In this document: piece after piece, positions 51,998 to 61,064 of the stretch
Layout of the letters: every line of letters begins with the position of its first letter
Position numbering within the stretch: the first letter of the stretch is position 1
From: Niabella beijingensis
GTDB lineage: Bacteria > Bacteroidota > Bacteroidia > Chitinophagales > Chitinophagaceae
DNA length: 64,000 bases
Direction: 5' to 3'
NCBI RefSeq assembly: GCF_020034665.1
Contig: NZ_JAIQDI010000002.1
Coordinates: forward strand, 2,418,001-2,482,000
The notes under the pieces: model-generated
What the model was told of the DNA's origin: nothing
Seen by the model: only the letters and a program-made list of their open reading frames with translations
Databases searched by the model: none
Translations under genes and position numbers: made by a program

Positions 51998-53938
51998 TTA
52001 AAATACACTGTTCACTTTATGAATAACCCCATTATTTCCCTGGATATTGGCAACAGCAGGTGTGATCGTTTTACCGGCCCCGTTCCTGACAGTAAATGTT
52101 TGCCAGGCGCCGCTGATCTGCAGCATTGCATTATTCTTATCGGCGATCTGACCGTTAAATTCTCCGTCTGTAAATACATACCGGTTGGGGATCACATATG
52201 ACTGTACAAACGTCCGGGCCGCATCGGTGCTCATTCCTGCTACGTCGATCCCGGCGGTTGTTATCGCCTGGTTGGTAGGCGCCAGTACCGTATAGCTGAA
52301 AAAGCCCGTCAGCTGCAGTTGTGAGGCGATACCCGAACGGTCCAGTGCCGTGGTAAACAGGGAAAGGTCCGGTTGTTTTTTCATTACGCTGTAAACGGTA
52401 AGCGTATCACTTATTTTGTCGATCGGTTTCAGAAAACCGTCGATCTGATAGATCGCTCCGTTAGCACCTTCCCATTCCGGCACCGATGACGAGAGCCCAA
52501 CGGAATGACCGGTATAATCATAAAACCGGCCGTTCTCATAATACACATAGCCATAGCCGGTAGGATAAAACCTCCGGCGAAAGCCTCCGTCGGCGCGGAC
52601 ATCAATATTAAAAATACCCGCTTTACATTGCTGCTTCTTTAATTCCAGATCTGTCTGGTTCAGGTCTTCCGCCAGCGGAATACCCCATACTTCATCCGAC
52701 TGTATCAGCATCGTTTTGGGACTGTGCTGGTAATAGAGTATATCGTACAATCCTTCGTTCACGCCGGCATTGGAAACCATCCAGTACCATTGGCTGAACT
52801 TCTTATATTTTAAAAGGATCCCTCCCATCACACTATGCATTTCAGGAGACAGCAATAGCTTATTTACTTTATAGATAACGCTGTTGCTGGCGCGGACCGA
52901 TCCGGAGATCAGGGAAGGAACATCGGCCGTCATACGTGTATATCCCGCCAGTGTCCGCCAATCCGGGTTCATACGTTTAAGATCACTCTGGTACCAGATA
53001 TTATCAACGATCGCAGCCCGGATCAGTGAATACATCACGGGCTTGGGAATGGAGTCGAGCGTGTTATCGATCGCCCCCATATACGGTTCAAAATATGTTC
53101 GGATGGCTTCATTGGTGGGCACCAGCAATGTGGTCACCGTCGCCTCGTCCGCCAGGTTGCGGCCTACAGAATAGGATTTATACAAAGTGGTATCCACCCA
53201 GCCAAACTCATCCTTCTCTCCCAATACGTATTGCACATGCTTTTCCAGCCAGGAGCTGAAGATCGTTGTTTCACTGTCTGCGGCCAGTGCTTCATCTGCC
53301 CGCAGGGTCACTTCCAGTGGTGCGCCCAGCACATGAATCACCCCATTGCTGGCATCAATATCCGGTTCGGAGATCACCACGCCTTCTGCAACAAATGAAG
53401 CCTCCCCTTTACCGGAGGGATAAAGGCTTAAATAATCACTCAGCTGGCTGTTAAAAAAGGACGATGAAAAAAGCTGGATGTGCTTGCCCGGTGTATTCCC
53501 CTCCGTCCGTGTTGTAAAATTCGCTGCGCGGCTTTTACTGATCGGCGATGCAGCGGCATTATAGATCTTGTTGATATCATACTCATAATACATCCCGTTT
53601 ATAAAATGATAGTTCACATATTTTCTCAGCAGGGCTTCGGGGACCTGGTCAACAGTGTTGTACCCCAGTTTTGAAAGATACAGTTGTACCTGTTCGTCTA
53701 CCGGAGCCAGACAGGTATAGATCGCTGAATTGCCCAGGGTTTTCCGCAGCTTCACTTTATCGATCATACTTACGAACAACGAAAAACGTCCGTCCGCTTC
53801 CAACACCTCAATGATGTTCTTATCAAGCGCGCTCTTTGGATTATAATACTCGTTCAGCTCCTTTGTGCACGAAACCAGCAGCAGACCCGACAGGAACCAG
53901 CTGCACCAGAGCGTAAGCAGTTCTTTATACATTTTCAT
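51998..53938 (-). CDS. FAS1 (fasciclin)-domain lipoprotein A
   Basis: 646 residues from the ATG at 53938; the upstream TTG at 53944 is less likely. The lipoprotein signal ends LLLVSC. Three to four FAS1-like domains cover the rest (about 38-200, 215-350, 360-500 and 505-646), with TPVD/TN-type motifs such as YTCLAPVDEQVQLYL, TTLLVPTNEAIRTYF and YTVLAPTNQAITTAG, and the closing N-G-V-I-H-V/K signatures (ASNGVIHVLG, GNNGVIHKVN). It is the first gene of the surface operon. A role as accessory subunit of the SusC1/SusD1 complex is inferred from the fixed gene order. Confidence 0.87.
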   Translation of the reverse strand: MKMYKELLTLWCSWFLSGLLLVSCTKELNEYYNPKSALDKNIIEVLEADGRFSLFVSMIDKVKLRKTLGNSAIYTCLAPVDEQVQLYLSKLGYNTVDQVPEALLRKYVNYHFINGMYYEYDINKIYNAAASPISKSRAANFTTRTEGNTPGKHIQLFSSSFFNSQLSDYLSLYPSGKGEASFVAEGVVISEPDIDASNGVIHVLGAPLEVTLRADEALAADSETTIFSSWLEKHVQYVLGEKDEFGWVDTTLYKSYSVGRNLADEATVTTLLVPTNEAIRTYFEPYMGAIDNTLDSIPKPVMYSLIRAAIVDNIWYQSDLKRMNPDWRTLAGYTRMTADVPSLISGSVRASNSVIYKVNKLLLSPEMHSVMGGILLKYKKFSQWYWMVSNAGVNEGLYDILYYQHSPKTMLIQSDEVWGIPLAEDLNQTDLELKKQQCKAGIFNIDVRADGGFRRRFYPTGYGYVYYENGRFYDYTGHSVGLSSSVPEWEGANGAIYQIDGFLKPIDKISDTLTVYSVMKKQPDLSLFTTALDRSGIASQLQLTGFFSYTVLAPTNQAITTAGIDVAGMSTDAARTFVQSYVIPNRYVFTDGEFNGQIADKNNAMLQISGAWQTFTVRNGAGKTITPAVANIQGNNGVIHKVNSVF

Positions 53939-54029
53939 ATGCAACCATTTGCTTTTATAATAAACCCTTTAACCAGCCGATACAGGCCGTTCTATCTGAA
54001 TAAGCAATCGTCATTTATTTTCAGTCATA

Positions 54030-54050
54030 TTTGTAGTAATGTTCTACAAA
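54030..54050. promoter_or_regulatory. Nan operator 1 (upstream of the surface operon)
   Basis: TTTGTAG-TAATGTT-CTACAAA is a 7-bp inverted repeat around a 7-base spacer. The same 21-mer recurs exactly at 54283. It contains ATGTTCTACA (54039-54048), also found before the catabolic operon. It lies 92 bp before the FAS1-A start codon. Confidence 0.75.
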
Positions 54051-54282
54051 ATTTTGAATAGTCGTTACCTGTCTGTTTCTTATTCCTTTAAATTTTCCGG
54101 GATCTTGAGCAACCGGTCCGCAACACTTGGCTGTTGCCGGTTTCCCGGGTTCCGCACCGGAACAGTAGCACACCTACCAAACGCCCTGTTTTAACTCCGG
54201 ATCATCCACTGCCCCCGATGATATTCCCCCAACTGCATTCTTATGAAAAAAAGCAATCTTTCCGGTTTCTTCAGCAATCAAA

Positions 54283-54330
54283 TTTGTAGTAATGTTCTAC
54301 AAATATATTTCGCTTTTTCAGTTTTTCCAA
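54283..54330 (-). promoter_or_regulatory. Surface-operon promoter with Nan operator 2
   Basis: The second copy of the 21-bp operator (54283-54303) overlaps a minus-strand -7 box, TATATTTG (54300-54307). A -33 TTG lies 20 bases further upstream (54328-54330). A repressor bound here would block the start site. The 430-bp gap between the MFS gene and FAS1-A otherwise holds no gene. Confidence 0.72.
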
Positions 54331-54368
54331 ATTTTATCGCCTTAAAAAATATCCACTTTTTCCGGTAA

Positions 54369-55595
54369 CTAAGGCAACTCCTGGTGCCTGGGTTTCAATA
54401 CCAGCAGCTGCAGTACCACCACAAACAATACAACACCCGCCATTAATGCAAAGTCCCTTCCCAGATGACCGGCATCGCTCGATTTTCCCAGAAAGCTGGT
54501 GATAAACGCTCCAAAAAATACACCGGTCATATTCATCAGTCCATACCCGGTGGCCCGGAATCTTGAAGGAACGAACTGGCAAAGAATGGGCATGTTGTTC
54601 GCATCAAAGACACCGAAGCCGATCCCGAAAAGAACTCCTGCAGCAATCAATGCAAATGACGTATGCCCGTATCCTAAAATAATTACAGCGGGAACCGTCA
54701 GCAATACACCTGCGGCACTCGTATAAACTCGTGCTTTTATATTCCGCTGCACCCATCTGTCCGAAACAATGCCCCCGAGAATAACGCCTATAAAGGAAGA
54801 CAAGGCTATGGTTATTGTTGCGATGGGCCCTGCTACGGACATATCCAGGCTCAGGCTTTCTGAAAACAACGTGGGCAGCCAGTTCTTTGTAGCCCACCCG
54901 GGCAGACTTGGTATGGCAAAATAAAGCAGTACCACCCAGAAAGAAAGATTGCCCAGCAGCCAGGCGATTCCACCCAATGGTTTAAACCCGCCATTGCCTG
55001 TTGTGGGCTCCTGCACGGCAACCGTTCTTTTTTCTTTCAGAAAAAACGCCAGGATCAATGCATATACAATGCCAACGATCCCGAACAGATGAAAAGTACT
55101 GTGCCAGGTATAGGCCTGCGCTATTGTAGCACCAAAGCCACCCAGTGCCTGCCCTACATATAAACCGGTCATGTGAATACCTACAGCCAGCGACCGGGTT
55201 TTTGAACCATGATAGTCGGCGATCAGTGACAGCGCAGCAGGAATATAAATCGCCTCGCTGAAACCCATAACGGCCCGCAGCCACTTCAGCTCTTCAAAGG
55301 TATCTGCAAACCCCATTCCGTAGGTAACGGCCGACCAGATAAATAAACTGATAACAATTAACCATTTCCTGTTCAGCCGGTCTGCGATCACACCGGATAC
55401 CGGGCTCATTATCCCGTATATCCACAGAAAAACGGACATCAGTATCCCGAAATTTTCCGCACTTTGCAGGGAAGCGATATCCATTTCCATTGCAGGACGC
55501 ATTGTTGCCAGCATCTGGCGGTCCAGATAATTCAGCAAACCGACAAACCAAAGCAATCCAACAACTACCCACGGGTTTATATTCCTGGTCTTCAT
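54369..55595 (-). CDS. nanT: MFS transporter, probable sialic acid importer
   Basis: 408 residues with twelve predicted membrane helices. The N-terminal half begins WVVVGLLWFVGLLNYLDRQM, and the A-like motif GVIADRLNRKWLIV lies between TM2 and TM3, both typical of the anion:cation symporter (ACS)/hexuronate branch. Sialic acid importers of Bacteroides and Tannerella belong to the MFS, and the last place in a nan operon fits. Sialic acid as substrate is inferred from context; hexuronate or another acidic sugar is possible. It starts 38 bp after the esterase gene. Confidence 0.85.
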   Translation of the reverse strand: MKTRNINPWVVVGLLWFVGLLNYLDRQMLATMRPAMEMDIASLQSAENFGILMSVFLWIYGIMSPVSGVIADRLNRKWLIVISLFIWSAVTYGMGFADTFEELKWLRAVMGFSEAIYIPAALSLIADYHGSKTRSLAVGIHMTGLYVGQALGGFGATIAQAYTWHSTFHLFGIVGIVYALILAFFLKEKRTVAVQEPTTGNGGFKPLGGIAWLLGNLSFWVVLLYFAIPSLPGWATKNWLPTLFSESLSLDMSVAGPIATITIALSSFIGVILGGIVSDRWVQRNIKARVYTSAAGVLLTVPAVIILGYGHTSFALIAAGVLFGIGFGVFDANNMPILCQFVPSRFRATGYGLMNMTGVFFGAFITSFLGKSSDAGHLGRDFALMAGVVLFVVVLQLLVLKPRHQELP

Positions 55596-55633
55596 AAATT
55601 GATAGTATTATATGGCAAATGAGTCGCTGTCCG

Positions 55634-57034
55634 TTACCAGTTATCGGTTCTGAAAGGCGCTACCGGCAATCCTTCCGTATTATAAAGATTGCCCTCCACC
55701 AGATCGGTAAAAGCATAGCGTACCGCCTGTGGTTCTTTTACAGATCCGCTGCTGACCTCGATCGCCTTTTTGAAGATCCGGGCCGTAGCCGGAAAGAACT
55801 TTTTATCCTTTCCCGCAACTTCAAAACCGGCAATAGCCGTACCGGAAGAATAAAATCCGTTGGCTGCATTTTTAAATGCAAGCGTTATAGTATCCTTCCG
55901 GATTTGCATCTTTTCGAAATAAGGGCTCTGGTAAGCGATCCCCTTTACCTGGTAAGCATCCCCCAAGGCCCAGTACAGCAGGCGGTTGCTGATGGTCGTT
56001 TTATCGGGCGGATGAATCGTTGTGGCGCTGCCTTTATCCATGCTCACCACCATTCCGCTTTTGGGGACCTTTGACAGGGCGTTGTATTGCGCTTCTCTCA
56101 GATAAGGTGTCGAATCTTTCCGCGCACCATAGTTCCAGGGAGCGATCTGTACATAATAGAAGAACAAACTATCATTTTGCCATGACTTCCGCCATCCTTC
56201 AACCATCAGCTGCATAAGTGCGGCATATTCCGACGGCCGTGAAACATTCGCCTCCCCCTGATACCAAAGAAATCCTTTTATCCCGAATCCCTGTACCGGG
56301 CTGATCATCCCGTTATACAGACAGGTAGGTTTAAGACGGTCGGGCTTTTCCTCTCCGGCCGGTATTGCTATTGTTCTGCCTCCAAAAAGCTGAACGCCTT
56401 CCCGGTTCATCCAGGCTTCCACAGGAGTGCCGCCCCAGGTCGACTGAATGATCCCTACGGGAACATTCAATATTTCCTGCAGCCTTTTTCCAAACTGGAA
56501 GCCCACCGCGCTGAAGCCTGCAGCAGCAGCCGGTGCAGCCGTTTCCCACTCTCCCGCACAATCATACTCCGGCGTCAGCGAAACCGCATGCGGAACATGG
56601 AAGAGGCGCAGTGATTTGTTTCCGGCAGCAGCAATCGCATCATTGGAGTTTAGTATGGGTTGATTGGAGTAACCCGTCATCGGCATTTCCATATTGGATT
56701 GTCCCGAGCATAACCATACTTCCCCCACCAGGATATCTTTTAATGTTATTTCCTCATCATCAGTGAATGTAAGCGTGTAAGGTCCGCCTGCTTCCGGGGT
56801 TTTGATCAGTACCTTCCAGGCGCCCCGGCTATCGGAGCGCACGGAATAGGTGTGCGACTCCCAGGAAGGCCGCACCTTTATCATGTAGTTGGCCTTCGCT
56901 TTCCCCCAGACCGGAACCAGGGACTTTTGCTGCAATACCATTCCATTCCCAATGATAGCAGGCAGCTGAATCCGCGCATTTGATCTTAAACCACATGCAC
57001 AAACAAAAAGCAACAGAAAGAAAGAATTTCTCAT
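55634..57034 (-). CDS. nanS: Sialate O-acetylesterase (SASA family)
   Basis: 466 residues with a signal peptide (FFLLLFVCACGLRSNA). The catalytic serine is in GEVWLCSGQSNMEMPM, the SGNH/SASA signature; a GGTPVEAWM block and LWYQGEANVSRP (block III) follow, and the catalytic Asp/His are probably in the C-terminal part (HPPDKTTISNRL). It would remove 9-O- (or 4-O-) acetyl groups from free or bound sialic acid in the periplasm. An N-terminal Ig-like domain (about 20-95) precedes the catalytic part. It starts 80 bp after the epimerase gene. Confidence 0.9.
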   Translation of the reverse strand: MRNSFFLLLFVCACGLRSNARIQLPAIIGNGMVLQQKSLVPVWGKAKANYMIKVRPSWESHTYSVRSDSRGAWKVLIKTPEAGGPYTLTFTDDEEITLKDILVGEVWLCSGQSNMEMPMTGYSNQPILNSNDAIAAAGNKSLRLFHVPHAVSLTPEYDCAGEWETAAPAAAAGFSAVGFQFGKRLQEILNVPVGIIQSTWGGTPVEAWMNREGVQLFGGRTIAIPAGEEKPDRLKPTCLYNGMISPVQGFGIKGFLWYQGEANVSRPSEYAALMQLMVEGWRKSWQNDSLFFYYVQIAPWNYGARKDSTPYLREAQYNALSKVPKSGMVVSMDKGSATTIHPPDKTTISNRLLYWALGDAYQVKGIAYQSPYFEKMQIRKDTITLAFKNAANGFYSSGTAIAGFEVAGKDKKFFPATARIFKKAIEVSSGSVKEPQAVRYAFTDLVEGNLYNTEGLPVAPFRTDNW

Positions 57035-57114
57035 AAAATATATTTTACATCAGATCAAAACAGTTCATTAAATGGCCTCCCAAAAATCCGCAGTTCAAAA
57101 CAGGGCATCTATCG

Positions 57115-58212
57115 TTACTCCCGATCCTGCTTCCGCGCCTTTAATTTTACGGTCAGTACATTGGGCGTTCGCGTTCCCGGCCGCACTTCCCCGCCCGGGA
57201 TAATAAGTGCATTGTTCCAGACCGCAAGCGTTGTGGTAACCGGGGCCCATCTGCTTTCGTTGGGTGCTTCAACTGCATCGGAGCGGATCGCCACCGGTAT
57301 CTTTCCGATAACCTCCCATTGTTGCGTTTTTAAACTAAACTGCAGGATATCCCTGGAAAATCCCGGATGCCGGTCCCTCAGATCGCTCCCGGCAAGGCTT
57401 CCGTCGTCTCCGCCAAAAACATAAATGCCATTGCGGTCACTGTATGCAGGAGAAGGGGCGGCAACAGTAGCAGCAGGCATGTCTTCCAGGCGCTTCCAGC
57501 CATCGGTTTTGTTATAACAATATGCATCCCGCAAATAGTTCCGTTTACCCTGCTCCAGCGTGGTACCGCTGAAAACAAAAAATGTCTGATCAACAGCTGC
57601 TGCTACAGCCAGCATTCTCGAAGGGCCCGGCAGTTCCGGAAGCTCTATCCAGCCTTTTTTAAGATCCTTAAGATCCAGGCACAGGAACAGACGCTTTGTT
57701 TCGGGGTCATCAGGCCCCACCAGCCCTCCCAACACATAGATACAATCACCGGCCAGTGTACCGCAGCTGTTTGCCAGTGTAACAGGTAAAGACGGCAGTG
57801 ACGCTACAGTTACCGAGCCCTGCTTGTATTTGAGGTTGTATACATCCGAAAAATGACCGGACGCATTACTGCCGCCAATGATGATCAGTCCTTCTTTTGA
57901 GGATATGGAAACCCCATATCCCAGTGGTTGGGGCAGTCTGCCTGCACGTTCCCATTTCCCCGCCGGATCTTTTAAAACAAATATATCATCATACCAGACC
58001 TTTTTAGTGCCCAGCCAGGGAGCGCCCTTACCGGGAAAATTTGCACCTCCGGCCACGATCAGTGCCTGGTTGGAAACACCTGCAAAAGAACCGGCGAATC
58101 CTACAGTGTCAGGAATCTTATCCAACGTTCCCCAATAGGTAAACAGACTTGTATTTTGAGCAGTCAAAATCATAGGAAATAATAAAAAGGTCCATATCAG
58201 TATTCTTGTCAT
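57115..58212 (-). CDS. nanM: Periplasmic kelch-type N-acetylneuraminate epimerase/mutarotase
   Basis: 365 residues from the ATG at 58212 (MTRILIWTFLLFPMI), which gives a signal peptide and a 7-bp spacing from nanA; a longer frame from 58293 would overlap nanA. Six kelch repeats are visible (ALIVAGGANFPG, GLIIIGGSNASG, CIYVLGGLVGPD, YVFGGDDG). The pattern fits the cyclically-permuted mutarotase family, whose NanM members convert alpha- to beta-Neu5Ac after sialidase action. GGANFPGK is the signature of the first unit. It would act in the periplasm. Confidence 0.88.
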   Translation of the reverse strand: MTRILIWTFLLFPMILTAQNTSLFTYWGTLDKIPDTVGFAGSFAGVSNQALIVAGGANFPGKGAPWLGTKKVWYDDIFVLKDPAGKWERAGRLPQPLGYGVSISSKEGLIIIGGSNASGHFSDVYNLKYKQGSVTVASLPSLPVTLANSCGTLAGDCIYVLGGLVGPDDPETKRLFLCLDLKDLKKGWIELPELPGPSRMLAVAAAVDQTFFVFSGTTLEQGKRNYLRDAYCYNKTDGWKRLEDMPAATVAAPSPAYSDRNGIYVFGGDDGSLAGSDLRDRHPGFSRDILQFSLKTQQWEVIGKIPVAIRSDAVEAPNESRWAPVTTTLAVWNNALIIPGGEVRPGTRTPNVLTVKLKARKQDRE

Positions 58213-58219
58213 AATACAC

Positions 58220-59170
58220 TTACGATACCAAGGTATCCCCCGGTATTCTTTTCCGGGCATTACCCAGGTTATCAAAAAAAGAAATTTCTTCAAGATAGGT
58301 CTTTAGCGCCCCCGATTGTTCCCCGGTAAGTGCTGTCAACGGCAGCCGGCATCCTCCCAGATCCAGTCCTGTCATTTTTAATATTTCTTTCTGAGTCGGT
58401 ATCGGAGCATACCGGCCCAGTGCCTGGATCATCTGGCAACATTCATACTGCGCCGCAGCAGCGGCTTCCAGCTTTTTCTGCCGGAACAGATCCATAATCT
58501 TCGTATACATCGGCGCAGCAAAACTATAAGTGCTTCCGATGGCACCCTTCGCTCCCATGCTTAGTGCAGGCAGCAACAATTCATCATAACCGAATAGTAC
58601 ATCAAACTTTTCTTCTTTGTATTTCAGACAAAGCTGGTATTCATTCAGGGTGGTTGCTGTATATTTTACGCCGGCCAGGTTGGGTATTTTCGACTCTCCT
58701 GTTTTTAAGAAATCGATCACACTTAACGAAACGCCCGTAGCCGCCGGCATATGATAATAATAGAACGGTGTTTCGGGAGCAGCAGCAGCTATTTCCGCCA
58801 TGCAGTCCACAAGATTTTCAACAGATGAAGGTTTAAAGTAAAAAGCGGCTACAGCCGATATTGCGTCGGCGCCCACTCGCTGCGCATGCGCCGCTAACTT
58901 CTGCGCTTCCTTAATAGAGCTGTGTCCTACATGTACAAAGACCTTCAGCCTTTTTGCGGCCGCATTTATATACGCTTCTGTAACGGCCATACGCTCTTCC
59001 AGCGTAAGGCTCAGTCCTTCCCCGTTAGTGCCCCCTACAAAAACACCTTTCACTCCGTCCGCTATTAACCGTTCAACAATCAAGGGTATTAAATCAAGTT
59101 GCAATTCTTTATTGGCATCAAATGCACTAAATGTGGCTGCCAGCAGCCCGGTTGTTTTTTGTATCTCCAT
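58220..59170 (-). CDS. nanA: N-acetylneuraminate lyase
   Basis: 316 residues from the ATG at 59170, one base after the sialidase stop; an open upstream extension overlaps the sialidase and is not used. It is a DapA-family TIM barrel. GGTNGEG (47-53) is the carboxylate-binding loop, YYYHMPAATG holds the catalytic Tyr139, and Lys169 in LAGVKYTA is the Schiff-base lysine. The enzyme would cleave Neu5Ac to ManNAc and pyruvate in the cytoplasm. The DapA alternative is unlikely given YYYHMP and the context. No ManNAc epimerase or kinase follows in the operon. Confidence 0.92.
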   Translation of the reverse strand: MEIQKTTGLLAATFSAFDANKELQLDLIPLIVERLIADGVKGVFVGGTNGEGLSLTLEERMAVTEAYINAAAKRLKVFVHVGHSSIKEAQKLAAHAQRVGADAISAVAAFYFKPSSVENLVDCMAEIAAAAPETPFYYYHMPAATGVSLSVIDFLKTGESKIPNLAGVKYTATTLNEYQLCLKYKEEKFDVLFGYDELLLPALSMGAKGAIGSTYSFAAPMYTKIMDLFRQKKLEAAAAAQYECCQMIQALGRYAPIPTQKEILKMTGLDLGGCRLPLTALTGEQSGALKTYLEEISFFDNLGNARKRIPGDTLVS

Positions 59171-59171
59171 T

Positions 59172-60830
59172 TTATTTTGTGATTTCTCGTATATTAATTT
59201 TTTCAAACACCAATTGCGCCTGACTCCCTTCATAAACGATGCCGATCGTTTCATTGTCTGCTGAAGTGATACAGGAATATCCGCTTCCGCTAAATTCATC
59301 CAGCTCTATAAATTTTTCAGGAGGCCAGGAATTCCCGTCATCATCGCTTACTTTTAATGTTATATGATTGCGTTTGGTTTTGGAATTTGGATTTACAAAC
59401 AGCAGCATACTTTTTTTGTCCCCCTTCTTTGTCTGATAGGTATGTTTGTAAAGACTGGCCATGCAAACCGGCTCCGGAAGGGCGTTCCGGGATGTTTTAT
59501 GGGTGGTCCAGGTGTTTCCGAGATCCTGAGTAACGGCTACTGCCCGCCCGTTGCCCGCACCCGTTATGCCTTTATTGGCATTGGTGCGCATGTTCAGCAT
59601 AACCGCTCCGTCGGACAACTGGACTGCTGCACATTCTGTAGTGCTGCTTCCTGAGGCCGGGTTGCCCGTAACCCAGGTATTGCCGCCGTCTTTACTATAT
59701 GTAATAGTTGAGAATGCTTTTCCAGCAGCATCCCTTCCCTGTGTCGGAAAAACAAGTGTCCCGTCATTCATGGTGAAGCCACGCCCAGGTGCCGGCGCCC
59801 AAAGCCACCAGGTTTCTTTTTTACACATCTTTGTTAAATTGACAGGGTCCGACCAGGTCTTTCCATTATCAGTGCTTTTTATCAACAGGAACTGAGCCGT
59901 CTGCTTTACACCAAAGCCCGGCTGCGACCCCCTCGCCCTCCATTGATGGTTCCAGTTCGTGCTGCTGTCTTTTAATCCTTCGATCCACCGGCCCTTTTCA
60001 TCCAGCACTCCGTGCATCCATAGGCCGGCTATAAATACGGTCCCGGTCTTTTCATCAACCAGTATGCAGGGATCGGAGACGCCGTTGAACTTCTGGGGCA
60101 GTCCTCCCCATTCACCCATATCCAGTACCCGTTGCATGGGCAACCAGGAATTGCCCTTGTCCGTACTCCTGCTTAACCCGATATCAATATCGCCCTGTAA
60201 GTCCCGCTTCGACTGATAGCGGGCATCATATATGGCAAGCAGGTCGCCGTTCTTTGCTGTAGCCAGACCAGGTATGCGGGAAGTATGTACGTTATCCTGC
60301 ATCATCTGACGAAGGGCACCGGCTATCCGGAACATACCAAACCGGGAGGAAGCAGCTTTCAACTTTTTGTTATTGATCAAAACCGAGGAAACACGTAGTC
60401 CTATTTTATCGCCCACTATTGCAGACGGCTTTAAGGAAAGCCCTACCCAGATATAATGGGTCCCCTTTGCCATGCGGAAGTTTCCATTTATAAGGATCGA
60501 ACGTCTTTTGGCCCGGGTAACGGCAGCAACGCCGAACAGTTCCGCATGCGGTGCTTTTTCTGCAGTCAGGTAATTACTATCCGTATTGCAATAGACCTTC
60601 ACGGAATCAAGCATTTCCAGCCGGGTTGCCGCACCGATTTCCAGAACGACCTGCTTCAGGAACGACGCATTCCCGTCTTCGCCAGGGGTAACCGCTACTT
60701 TTATAAGGCTGGTGTAAGATCTTTCCTTTATTACCGGAACTATAAAATTTCGTTGTACAGACAGGTTACCCTGGCTGAAGCCCGGAGCACCCTGAATCAA
60801 TAACACGGCAAAAAGTAAAAATCTGAGCAT
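59172..60830 (-). CDS. nanH: Sialidase (GH33) with N-terminal accessory domain
   Basis: 552 residues from the ATG at 60830 (MLRFLLFAVLLIQG), with a signal peptide ending GFSQ. Residues about 21-175 form a beta-sandwich like the N-terminal domain of Bacteroides and Tannerella NanH. The propeller has SRIP (HTSRIPGLATA), the Asp loop DIDIGLSRS, Asp boxes STDKGNSW, STDNGKTW, SKDGGNTW and SDDDGNSW, Glu in TECAAVQLSDG, Arg in MLNMRTN, a KRNHITLK block and Tyr in GSGYSCI. It starts the catabolic operon and is the most classical of the five sialidases. Confidence 0.93.
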   Translation of the reverse strand: MLRFLLFAVLLIQGAPGFSQGNLSVQRNFIVPVIKERSYTSLIKVAVTPGEDGNASFLKQVVLEIGAATRLEMLDSVKVYCNTDSNYLTAEKAPHAELFGVAAVTRAKRRSILINGNFRMAKGTHYIWVGLSLKPSAIVGDKIGLRVSSVLINNKKLKAASSRFGMFRIAGALRQMMQDNVHTSRIPGLATAKNGDLLAIYDARYQSKRDLQGDIDIGLSRSTDKGNSWLPMQRVLDMGEWGGLPQKFNGVSDPCILVDEKTGTVFIAGLWMHGVLDEKGRWIEGLKDSSTNWNHQWRARGSQPGFGVKQTAQFLLIKSTDNGKTWSDPVNLTKMCKKETWWLWAPAPGRGFTMNDGTLVFPTQGRDAAGKAFSTITYSKDGGNTWVTGNPASGSSTTECAAVQLSDGAVMLNMRTNANKGITGAGNGRAVAVTQDLGNTWTTHKTSRNALPEPVCMASLYKHTYQTKKGDKKSMLLFVNPNSKTKRNHITLKVSDDDGNSWPPEKFIELDEFSGSGYSCITSADNETIGIVYEGSQAQLVFEKINIREITK

Positions 60831-60970
60831 TATAAAAAAATAAACAGGATCAACGATCGATTCTAACACAACTGAGCAACGAATATCTTACGATCCTTCA
60901 TAAAGCAACCGTCAGCAGGTAATCCGGCAACCGGGTCTTATTCATCCGGCAGGCATTCGTTTTTTAGCTC

Positions 60971-61015
60971 TTATGTTCTACATAACAAATGTAGGCTATT
61001 ATTTTATCTGTGCAA
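60971..61015 (-). promoter_or_regulatory. Catabolic-operon promoter with Nan operator 3
   Basis: On the minus strand: TTG (61013-61015), 19 bases, TACATTTG (60986-60993), then the palindrome TTATGT-AGA-ACATAA (60971-60985) right after the -7 box, over the likely start site. The operator shares TGTAGAACAT with operators 1 and 2. Confidence 0.78.
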
Positions 61016-61064
61016 ATTTTTTTTCAGCACTTTTAACCGGGCAGGTGAAATGCAGGTCCGGGGC

